DNA from: Syntrophobacterales bacterium
GTDB lineage: Bacteria; Desulfobacterota; Desulfobaccia; Desulfobaccales; 0-14-0-80-60-11
Direction: 5' to 3'
DNA length: 8,229 nt
Assembly (NCBI GenBank): GCA_020052215.1
Contig: JAGVPN010000344.1
Span: forward strand, 1-8,229
Shown: one piece after another, positions 1-5,510 of the stretch
How the letters are laid out: every line of letters starts with the position of its first letter
Position numbering within the stretch: the first letter of the stretch is position 1
The notes under the pieces: generated by a model
What the model was told of the DNA's origin: nothing
Seen by the model: only the letters and a program-made list of their open reading frames with translations
Databases searched by the model: none
Translations under genes and position numbers: made by a program

Positions 1-18
1 CAAGTAATAATCCGAATT

Positions 19-46
19 GTAGGGGCGGTTCGCGAACCGCCCCTAC
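19..46. repeat. Perfect 28-bp palindrome
   Basis: The arms GTAGGGGCGGTTCG and CGAACCGCCCCTAC meet with no spacer, giving a perfect 14+14 bp inverted repeat. It lies downstream of purQ. No T-run follows the stem on either strand, so it is not a standard intrinsic terminator. The TTGTAGGGG edge (17-25) also forms the edges of the element at 5441-5499, which suggests one family of dispersed palindromic (REP/MITE-like) repeats. The palindrome is seen directly; the family assignment is inference. Confidence 0.8.
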
Positions 47-59
47 GGTGGTTGCAACC

Positions 60-170
60 ATAAAGCCAGAGTTACCTCTATGACGGCAACTTGGTATTAG
101 GGGGATTTGGGTTTTCACGATAAAGCCTTGCGGCTAGAAAAAATAGCCTTTTGAACGCAACTCGGTATTA
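60..170. repeat. Imperfect direct repeats overlapping the purQ stop
   Basis: ATAAAGCC occurs at 60-67 and 120-127. GCAACTTGGTATTA (86-99) and GCAACTCGGTATTA (157-170) match at 13 of 14 positions. The two half-units therefore form two degenerate copies of a module of 40 and 51 nt. The last three bases of the second copy (168-170) are the purQ stop codon on the minus strand. The second copy also holds a weak inverted repeat, GGCTA (132-136) with TAGCC (144-148), around an A-run. A perfect 10-bp palindrome GGTTGCAACC lies just outside at 50-59. Bases 1-167 contain no gene that I can support. Confidence 0.55.
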
Positions 171-1028
171 AATCTGGTTCTGGAGGTAGCGTATGGCGTT
201 CTTGAAGATGGCCAGGCCGGCGCCCACCTGTTCCGGGTAGGGCTCGCCCCGGCGGCGCCAGTCTTCTTTGTCCCTGGTCCAGGTTGGGTGCTGGAACGAG
301 GAAATATGGGCTTCGGGGTGGGGCATGAGGCCCAGGACCCGGCCGGTGGCGTCCGTGACCCCGGCGATGTCCAGGAGCGAGCCGTTGGGGTTATGGGGAA
401 ACCGGCCCATGGCCGGGTTTCCCGAGGGCGTGGCGTATTTTAGAGCGATCTGGCCCCGGTCGGCCAACTCCGCCAGGATGGGGCCGTCGGCGTAGAATTT
501 CCCCTCCCCGTGCCGGATGGGCAGCCTGAGCAGGTCCAGCCCCTGGGTGAACACGCACTTGGAGTCAACGGCCTTGAGGTGGACCCAGGCGTCCCGGAAA
601 TTCCCACAGTCATTGGGAATGAGCGCCGCCAGGCGGGCGTCGGCCCGCCCGGGCAGGCCCGGCAGCAGCCCCAGGTTGACCAGGACCTGGAAGCCGTTAC
701 AAATGCCGATGACCAGGCGGCCGGCGTCGATGAATTCTTGCAGGGCCGAGCCCAGGGCCAATCTCAGGCGCAACGCCAGGATAACCCCGGCGCCATGGTC
801 ATCCCCCCAGGAAAACCCCCCGGGCACGGCCAGGAGGTGGTAATCCCAGAGGAGGCCCGGATTCGCCAGCAGATCGGTGGTGTGCACCCGCACCGCCTCA
901 GCCCCGGCCCTCTCCAGGGCGAAAGCGGTCTCGTAGTCGCAGTTCAGCCCGTAGCCGTAGAGCACCAAAGCCTTGGGCTTGGGTGCCGGGTTTTTGGTTT
1001 TTGGTTTTGGGTTTTGGGTGGTATCCAT
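168..1028 (-). CDS. purQ: Phosphoribosylformylglycinamidine synthase subunit PurQ (glutaminase)
   Basis: PurQ hydrolyses glutamine and passes ammonia to PurL, which converts FGAR to FGAM with ATP in de novo purine synthesis in the cytoplasm. The 286-residue protein is a class I glutamine amidotransferase. Visible motifs are GYGLNCDYET near residue 25, VPGGFSWGDDHGAG at 68-81, the nucleophile elbow GICNGFQ with Cys110, RHGEGKF at 172-178, NPNGSLLDIAG at 213-223, and GLMPHPEA with catalytic His237 and Glu239. It is longer than the roughly 230-residue short PurQ and matches the longer PurQ type. I chose the ATG at 1028: the open frame continues to 1151, but that part is translated hairpin repeat. 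There is no clear Shine-Dalgarno before 1028; a GTG at 1052 has AGGA 11 nt upstream and is an alternative. Residues 5-19 are a Lys/Pro/Asn low-complexity leader. PurL and PurS are not in the window. Function is highly secure; the exact start is not. Confidence 0.95.
   Translation of the reverse strand: MDTTQNPKPKTKNPAPKPKALVLYGYGLNCDYETAFALERAGAEAVRVHTTDLLANPGLLWDYHLLAVPGGFSWGDDHGAGVILALRLRLALGSALQEFIDAGRLVIGICNGFQVLVNLGLLPGLPGRADARLAALIPNDCGNFRDAWVHLKAVDSKCVFTQGLDLLRLPIRHGEGKFYADGPILAELADRGQIALKYATPSGNPAMGRFPHNPNGSLLDIAGVTDATGRVLGLMPHPEAHISSFQHPTWTRDKEDWRRRGEPYPEQVGAGLAIFKNAIRYLQNQI
988..1018. repeat. G/T-rich simple repeat inside the purQ 5' end
   Basis: The plus strand reads as irregular repeats of TTTTGG, TTTTTGG and TTTTGGG. 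On the minus strand it encodes the Pro/Lys/Asn-rich residues just after the chosen purQ start (about residues 4-14). It is a slippage-prone tract in the coding frame or at its boundary. The conserved PurQ core begins immediately after it (ALVLYGYGLN). Confidence 0.7.
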
Positions 1029-1067
1029 GTCGTCGCCACAGTATTTGATCACTGGTAGGATTTTCCT

Positions 1068-1122
1068 CGTTCCCAAGCTCCGCTTGGGAACGCAACGTTT
1101 TCCGCCCAAGCTCTGCTTGGGC
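1068..1122. repeat. Tandem hairpin repeat upstream of purQ
   Basis: There are two palindromes in a row. The first has arms CGTTCCCAAGC (1068-1078) and GCTTGGGAACG (1082-1092) around a TCC loop, an 11-bp stem. The second has arms GCCCAAGC (1104-1111) and GCTTGGGC (1115-1122) around a TCT loop, an 8-bp stem. Both share the core CCCAAGC/GCTTGGG. They lie 40 to 94 nt upstream of the purQ ATG, so they would fold in its mRNA leader if the promoter is further upstream. No T-tract follows. Similar CCCAAGC palindromes are, from memory, dispersed repeats in several bacterial genomes. Confidence 0.8.
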
Positions 1123-1157
1123 ACCACTACATTGCATTCCTGAAACCACATTGTGTA

Positions 1158-1199
1158 GCAACCGCGCTCGACTGTTCGGGGACAGGCGAGGGCGGTTGC
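1158..1199. repeat. Long imperfect hairpin right after the HEPN gene
   Basis: The arms GCAACCGC (1158-1165) and GCGGTTGC (1192-1199) pair. Inside, CTCG (1167-1170) pairs with CGAG (1187-1190), and CTGT (172-75 of that kilobase, 1172-1175) pairs with ACAG (1182-1185), with two single-base mismatches (1166/1191 and 1171/1186) and a 6-nt loop. This makes 16 pairs in 42 nt. On the minus strand it starts two bases after the HEPN stop codon. The bases beyond it (ACACAATGTGG) have no T-run, so it is a poor rho-independent terminator, though it could protect a 3' end or mark an insertion edge. Confidence 0.65.
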
Positions 1200-1200
1200 C

Positions 1201-1818
1201 TTAGCTCTCAGTTCTGGCCTCTGACCATTTGTCCCTTCTTATTGCAGCCTTATTAAAAATTTTAGAAAAATCATGCCAGCTATCTATCCAGGCATAAATT
1301 TCGGCTAAATAATCGAATACGCTCTTTAAACCTCTTATATCTCTTTGCGACAAGTTATGACCATGAAAAATGGGATTGCGAACTTCTTTATAAAATATAA
1401 CTGTCTTGAGAAATAATTCATTATTATATAATTTTAGACTATATTTCTTATCAATTAAGCTTGGCAATCTATGATAAAAGTTATCCACAGTGCCTTTACC
1501 GCGAAGACCAAAAGGATTCTTTATTAAATTAATGTTCTGATTCTCGAAAAGACCTCTTTCGTACACTTCTATAAAAACAGAGGTACGTAAATAAGATTCA
1601 ACCCCCAAAATAGCTCTCTGAAGAATAATTGTTATTAAATCATCAGGCATGCCAGACCATATCATATAAGGAGTCCTAATAAGTCTACCTGCCCCTTCAA
1701 ATTGAGCAATGAAGTCATCGTCCTTTAGGGCATTATAATACCTCGCAAACTCGTTTCTTAGATTTATGTGTGGGATATTTGATAGGGTCAATCCAAATGT
1801 CTCGGACCGTTTTTTCAT
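1201..1818 (-). CDS. AT-rich HEPN-like protein, putative RNase/toxin or abortive-infection type
   Basis: I do not recognise a named family for this 205-residue protein. Near the C-terminus, at residues 147-154, it reads RNPIFHGH, which fits the HEPN signature R-x4-H with a polar residue after Arg (Arg147, Asn148, His152). The flanking residues look helical (KTVIFYKEV before; LKSVFDYLAEIYAWIDSW after), as in the paired HEPN helices. HEPN proteins are often metal-independent RNases in toxin-antitoxin, CRISPR and abortive-infection systems. The N-terminal half (LITIILQRAILGVESYLRT near 61-79) also looks helical. No signal peptide or membrane segment is seen. The start is supported by AGGA (minus strand, 1830-1827) 8 nt before the ATG. 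G+C is about 35% by eye against about 60% for its neighbours, suggesting horizontal acquisition. It begins 86 nt after the secDF stop, so read-through transcription is possible. No MNT-type antitoxin gene is adjacent. The gene is secure; the HEPN call is moderate and the toxin role is inference. Confidence 0.75.
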   Translation of the reverse strand: MKKRSETFGLTLSNIPHINLRNEFARYYNALKDDDFIAQFEGAGRLIRTPYMIWSGMPDDLITIILQRAILGVESYLRTSVFIEVYERGLFENQNINLIKNPFGLRGKGTVDNFYHRLPSLIDKKYSLKLYNNELFLKTVIFYKEVRNPIFHGHNLSQRDIRGLKSVFDYLAEIYAWIDSWHDFSKIFNKAAIRRDKWSEARTES

Positions 1819-1826
1819 TTTTTATG

Positions 1827-1830
1827 TCCT
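1827..1830 (-). promoter_or_regulatory. Shine-Dalgarno of the HEPN-like gene
   Basis: The minus strand reads AGGA here, followed by eight A/T-rich bases and then ATG at 1818. This supports the start and argues that the AT-rich frame is a translated gene and not a chance opening. Confidence 0.55.
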
Positions 1831-1878
1831 AATGACAAAAACCAAATGATCCTGACCCCTCCCTTCTGACCTTGGTCC

Positions 1879-1898
1879 CTCACTGCTCACTGCTCACT
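1879..1898. repeat. Short heptamer tandem repeat between secDF and the HEPN gene
   Basis: The plus strand has nearly three copies of a 7-nt unit (CTCACTG), read on the minus strand as AGTGAGC repeats. It lies 6 to 26 nt past the secDF stop. The related plus-strand string TGAGCAGT occurs at 6460 and 6613, flanking another repeat cluster. The rest of the 86-nt gap shows no gene and no clear terminator. Confidence 0.5.
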
Positions 1899-1904
1899 CT
1901 CCCC

Positions 1905-4568
1905 CTATTTCTTCCCGCTCTTCTTCTTTTTGGGGGCCGCCCTTTTTTCCTCCCGCTTCTGTTTCTGGGCCGCCAGTTCCACCACCTTTTCCCGCTTCAC
2001 CACCACCCGCTTTGCCTCTTTCCGCCAGGCAAAGACGATGGGGCTGGCCACAAAGATGGAGGAGTAGGTGCCCACCAGGACCCCTAAGATCATGGCCAGG
2101 GCGAAATCCCTCAGGACCACGCCGCCGAAGAAGAACAGGGCCACCACCACCAGGAATACCGTGGTGCTGGTGATGATGGTGCGGGAGAGCACTTCGTTGA
2201 CGCTGAGGTTGATGATCTCTCCCAGTTTGCCCCGTTTCCGGGCCAGATTTTCCCGGATGCGGTCGAAGACCACCACAGTGTCGGTCAGCGAGTAGCCCGC
2301 CAGGGTGAGGAGGGCGGTGACCACCAGCAGGGTGATTTCCAGGTCGAACAGCCAGAAGACCCCCAGGACGGCCAGGACGTCGTGGAAGGTGGCCACGGTG
2401 GCCCCGATGCCGAAGATGAATTCGAAGCGCCAGGCGATATAGATGATGATCCCCAGCATAGAGATGACAATGGCCACTATGGCTTTATTGCGCAAGTCCT
2501 GGCTGATGGAAGCCCCGATCTCGGATTTGCCGATCACCTTGAAATTATTATCCGGCAGGGCTTTATTGAGAATTTCCACCAGATGTTGGGACATCTGGCC
2601 TACGGAATCCTCGGACTTCTTGAGCTTGACCATGAGCTCCTTGCCGCCTTCGATCTGCTGGATCTCGGCGTGGCCCCAGCCTTCCTTATCCAGGATGCTG
2701 CGCACTTCGTTGACGGTGAAGGGCTTGGCCGCGGTCATCTCCACCAGGGCGCCGCCGCTGAACTCCACCCCCAGGTTGCCATGGCCCAGGGAGAGATGCA
2801 CGAAGGCCACCAGGCCCAAGATCGACAAGGCCCCGGAGATGGCAAAAGCGTAACGCCGCCAGCCGATGAAATCGATGTTGGGCTGTTGGAAGAATTCGAA
2901 GAAGCTGAGCTTTTTCAGCCAGCGCTTGATCAGCAGCCAGTCATAGACCACCCGGGTGCCGAACAGGGCGGTAAAGAGGTTGAGAATCACGCCCAGGCTC
3001 AGGGTGACCGCAAAGCCCTTGATAGGCCCGGTGCCGAACAGGAAGAGGGCGCAGGCGGTGATCAGGGTGGTGACGTGGGCGTCGATGATCGTCCAGAAGG
3101 CCTTGTCATAGCCCCCGTCAATGCTGGCTTTCAGGGGCTTGCCGGTATGTAATTCTTCCCGCATGCGCTCGTAGATCAGCACGTTGGAATCCACCGCCAT
3201 GCCGATGGACAGGATGATACCGGCGATGCCCGGCAGGGTGAGGGTGGCCCCCAGCAGGGACAAGGCCCCCAGGAGCAGGATGACGTTGAGGACCATGGCG
3301 TAGTTGGCCACTACCCCGGAGAAGCGGTAGTAGAAGATCATGAAGCCGACGACCAGGATGGTACCGATGAGGCCCGCGGTCAGGCCTTTCTTGATGGAGT
3401 CGGCCCCCAGGGTGGGACCCACGGTGATATTCTGGACGATCTTGACGGAGGCGGGCAGGGCCCCGGCCCGGAGCACGATGGCCAGGTCATGGGCCTCGGC
3501 CGGGGTGTAGGAGCCGGTGATCTGGGCCTTGCCGCCGCCGATGCGCTCCTGGATGGCCGGAGCGGAGCGCACGATCCCGTCCAGAATAATGGCCAGGCGG
3601 CGCTTGACGTTCTCCCCGGTGATCCTGCCGAACTCCGTGGCCCCCCGGCTGTTGAAGTCCACGGACACATAAGGCTCATTATAGTCGCCGATGCGCACCG
3701 TGGCGTCTTTGATGGCGGCCCCGGTGAGCAGGACCTTCTTTTTGAGCAGCAAGGGCTTGGACACCAGCCGGCCGGTCTCCCGGTTGATGCTCTTTTCGAT
3801 GTAGATTTCGTCCTCCGCGGGAATCTTGTCGGACAAAACCTGGTTGAGCTGCTCCCGGGTATAACCGGGTTTAAGTTTGCCGCTCTTGAGCGCGGCTTCC
3901 ATCAATTCGGGTAGATCTACCTGGGTCTGGTCGTCCACCAGCTTGAATTCCAGCTGCGCGGTCTGGCCGATGAGGTCCAGGGCCCGCTGGGGGTCCTGGA
4001 TGCCCGGGAGCTGGACCACGATCTGGTCGGCCCCCTGGCGCACCAGGACCGGCTCGGTCACCCCGAACTGGTCAATACGGTTGCGCAGGACCTCCAGGCT
4101 CTGGGACAGGGTGCGTTCCCGGAGTTGGTTGATTTCCTCCGGCGTAAGCCTGAGATTGAAGACCAGGCCCCCGTCCTGGCGTTGGGGTTCCCCGGCCGCC
4201 AGGTGGGGAAAGTCTTCCTTGAGGAATTTCAGGAAAGCCGCCTGTTCCTCTTTATTGGCCAGGGTGACGGGCAGAGCGTCTTTGGTCACCTCCCCCAATT
4301 TGAGGCTATCTTTAAGACCCCGCTTTTCCGCCAGTTCCTTCAGGTCGTTGGCATCGCGGTGCAAGGCATTGCTGACCGCGCTATCCATGTCCACCTGGAG
4401 GATCAGGTGCATGCCCCCTTTCAGGTCCAATCCCAGCTTCAAGCCGCGGCTCACATGCTTTTCCCACCAGTCGGGCAGTCCCCCGGTGAGGGAAGGGAGC
4501 ACAAACATAATGGCGATGACGGTGAGGATAAATAGAAAGAGAAACTTCAGGCGAACCGCTCGCAACAT
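1905..4568 (-). CDS. secDF: Fused protein translocase subunit SecDF
   Basis: SecDF is an RND-type inner-membrane accessory of the SecYEG channel. It uses the proton gradient to pull exported proteins from the periplasmic side. This 887-residue protein joins both subunits. The SecD half spans about 1-553, with a first membrane helix near 7-30, GLDLKGG at 46-52, a large periplasmic P1 domain, then five helices from about 393 to 545. It includes GMAVDSNVLIYER at 456-468, with Asp460 the likely counterpart of the essential TM4 Asp. The SecF half spans about 565-887, with a first helix near 572-592, EFSGG at 602-606, helices from about 693 onwards, GYSLTDTVVVFDRIREN at 758-774 and SRTIITS near 795. 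Asp763 and Arg796 are the probable proton-path residues. The tail (about 851-887) is very basic (KREEKR, KKKKSGKK) and cytoplasmic. AAGGAG lies 8 nt before the ATG. No yajC is adjacent. Separate secD and secF genes are commoner in Gram-negatives, so the fusion is notable; no frameshift or missing motif is seen. Confidence 0.97.
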   Translation of the reverse strand: MLRAVRLKFLFLFILTVIAIMFVLPSLTGGLPDWWEKHVSRGLKLGLDLKGGMHLILQVDMDSAVSNALHRDANDLKELAEKRGLKDSLKLGEVTKDALPVTLANKEEQAAFLKFLKEDFPHLAAGEPQRQDGGLVFNLRLTPEEINQLRERTLSQSLEVLRNRIDQFGVTEPVLVRQGADQIVVQLPGIQDPQRALDLIGQTAQLEFKLVDDQTQVDLPELMEAALKSGKLKPGYTREQLNQVLSDKIPAEDEIYIEKSINRETGRLVSKPLLLKKKVLLTGAAIKDATVRIGDYNEPYVSVDFNSRGATEFGRITGENVKRRLAIILDGIVRSAPAIQERIGGGKAQITGSYTPAEAHDLAIVLRAGALPASVKIVQNITVGPTLGADSIKKGLTAGLIGTILVVGFMIFYYRFSGVVANYAMVLNVILLLGALSLLGATLTLPGIAGIILSIGMAVDSNVLIYERMREELHTGKPLKASIDGGYDKAFWTIIDAHVTTLITACALFLFGTGPIKGFAVTLSLGVILNLFTALFGTRVVYDWLLIKRWLKKLSFFEFFQQPNIDFIGWRRYAFAISGALSILGLVAFVHLSLGHGNLGVEFSGGALVEMTAAKPFTVNEVRSILDKEGWGHAEIQQIEGGKELMVKLKKSEDSVGQMSQHLVEILNKALPDNNFKVIGKSEIGASISQDLRNKAIVAIVISMLGIIIYIAWRFEFIFGIGATVATFHDVLAVLGVFWLFDLEITLLVVTALLTLAGYSLTDTVVVFDRIRENLARKRGKLGEIINLSVNEVLSRTIITSTTVFLVVVALFFFGGVVLRDFALAMILGVLVGTYSSIFVASPIVFAWRKEAKRVVVKREKVVELAAQKQKREEKRAAPKKKKSGKK

Positions 4569-4576
4569 GCACCTAT

Positions 4577-4582
4577 CTCCTT
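4577..4582 (-). promoter_or_regulatory. Strong Shine-Dalgarno of secDF
   Basis: The minus strand reads AAGGAG, 8 nt before the ATG at 4568. This fixes the secDF start, and the first transmembrane helix begins within ten residues of it, as expected for SecD. Confidence 0.8.
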
Positions 4583-4692
4583 AGCGCCGGGGGTAAGTCC
4601 GGCGTGGCTTAAACTTTTTTCCCTGAAATGCCGGGAGGTTATAATCTGGAGAACCACAGGGAAATGCTCCGCCCCTGGGTCTGGCTCAATCT

Positions 4693-4725
4693 ATGATAAG
4701 TATCTTAGACTCGCCGGACTGTCAA
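4693..4725 (-). promoter_or_regulatory. Possible sigma-70-type promoter for secDF
   Basis: The minus strand has a consensus -35 hexamer TTGACA at 4725-4720. The best -10 candidates are GATACT (4704-4699, 15-nt spacer) and TATCAT (4698-4693, 21-nt spacer). Neither has the ideal 17-nt spacing, so the call is tentative. It would give a leader of about 115-125 nt before secDF. The remainder of the 201-nt gap (4569-4769) shows no gene and no clear terminator for the phosphatase. Confidence 0.35.
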
Positions 4726-4769
4726 GGATAATGGCCTGATGGACTGCCGCCGGGGGTCGAAGATTTCAG

Positions 4770-5426
4770 TCAAAACTGCCGGTCAAAAAAGAACTCTTCC
4801 TCGGGCAGCTTCAAGGCGGTGAGGTAATTCCCATATACCGCGCCGGTGTCGATCCCGATCTTGTTGGGCATGAGCAGCGGCTGCTTAAAAGGCGTATGCC
4901 CAAAAATTACCCGGCGGCCGAAATCCTCCTGGGAAGTGATGAATTCCCCCCGGATCCACAACAAGTCGTCTTCCACCTGCTCGGCCAGGGGCACCCCGGG
5001 CTTGAGGCCGCCGTGGACGAAAATATAATCCGGGGTTTCATAATAAAGCTGCAGGTCCTGGTAAAATTGGGCGTGGTCCGGCGGCAACGTCAGGCCTTGC
5101 CGCTCCACCCAGGCATCACCCCAGTAGTCTTCCACGGTGGCCATCCCGCCGTTAAAGATGAACATTTCCGCCGGGCCGCCCGCCAGGAAGTCCAGCAGCA
5201 TGGCCTCGTGGTTGCCCTTGAGGCAGATGATCTGCCCCGGCGGGGCCTGGTTTTTCAGGCGGATGATATAATCCACCACCCGCCGGGACTGGGGGCCCCG
5301 GTCGATATAGTCCCCCACGAACAACAGCCGGTCCCGGGTGAGATCGGGGTTGATCTGTTCCAGGAGGCGTTCCAGGGATTCCAGGCTCCCGTGGATATCG
5401 CCGATGGCGTAGAGGTTTCGGTCCAT
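4770..5426 (-). CDS. PPP-family Ser/Thr-type metallophosphatase
   Basis: This is a small cytoplasmic phosphatase with two metal ions in the active site, like bacterial PrpA/PrpB and phage lambda phosphatase. At 218 residues it matches their usual length (about 220). The full signature is present: GDIHG at 9-13 (Asp10, His12), GDYIDRG at 38-44 (Asp39, Asp42), GNHE at 71-74 (Asn72, His73), HGG at 138-140 and FGHTP at 175-179, followed by IDTGAVYG at 192-199. These supply the metal-binding and phosphate-binding residues. The substrate cannot be read from sequence: phosphoproteins, or small molecules such as dinucleotide polyphosphates (ApaH-like), are both possible. The start at 5426 has AAGGA 5 nt upstream and the first motif at residue 9, as usual for this family. 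There is no signal peptide or membrane helix. It follows the radical SAM gene by 84 nt, and most of that gap is a palindromic element that would lie in its mRNA leader. Confidence 0.93.
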   Translation of the reverse strand: MDRNLYAIGDIHGSLESLERLLEQINPDLTRDRLLFVGDYIDRGPQSRRVVDYIIRLKNQAPPGQIICLKGNHEAMLLDFLAGGPAEMFIFNGGMATVEDYWGDAWVERQGLTLPPDHAQFYQDLQLYYETPDYIFVHGGLKPGVPLAEQVEDDLLWIRGEFITSQEDFGRRVIFGHTPFKQPLLMPNKIGIDTGAVYGNYLTALKLPEEEFFFDRQF

Positions 5427-5440
5427 CTGAGTCCTTCAAG

Positions 5441-5499
5441 TTGTAGGGGGGCACCTATGTGTGCCCCCACAGGGCGGACACGCAGGTCCGCCCCTACAA
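5441..5499. repeat. 59-bp nested palindromic element (two hairpins within terminal inverted repeats)
   Basis: Terminal inverted repeats TTGTAGGGG (5441-5449) and CCCCTACAA (5491-5499) enclose two hairpins. One has arms GGGGGCAC (5447-5454) and GTGCCCCC (5461-5468). The other has arms GGGCGGAC (5472-5479) and GTCCGCCC (5486-5493). Both loops are 6 nt. The inner arms overlap the outer ones by a few bases, so an outer stem and the inner hairpins compete. On the minus strand it ends 14 nt before the phosphatase ATG and 4 nt before its AAGGA. No transposase is near; it is a non-autonomous repeat of unknown mobiliser. Confidence 0.8.
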
Positions 5500-5510
5500 T
5501 GCTCATGCGC

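Noticed and set aside
132..148. Intrinsic terminator for purQ
   Set aside because: The stem is only 5 bp, the A/T-run sits in the loop and not after the stem, and no T-tract follows on the minus strand.
1068..1122. CRISPR-like array
   Set aside because: There are only two unequal palindromes, 12 nt apart, without regular spacers; no cas gene is in the window.
1029..1151. N-terminal extension of purQ to the ATG at 1151
   Set aside because: The extra 41 residues come from the two CCCAAGC hairpin repeats and unconserved sequence, not from any PurQ domain.
1201..1818. Assignment of the AT-rich gene to the Abi_2 (AbiD/AbiF) family
   Set aside because: The N-terminal pattern typical of that family is not evident; only the general HEPN R-x4-H motif can be supported.
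2382..3152. Long plus-strand open frame (256 codons) opposite secDF
   Set aside because: It is antisense to conserved SecDF sequence in a high-GC gene, has no recognisable domain, and its composition is what the complement of coding DNA gives.
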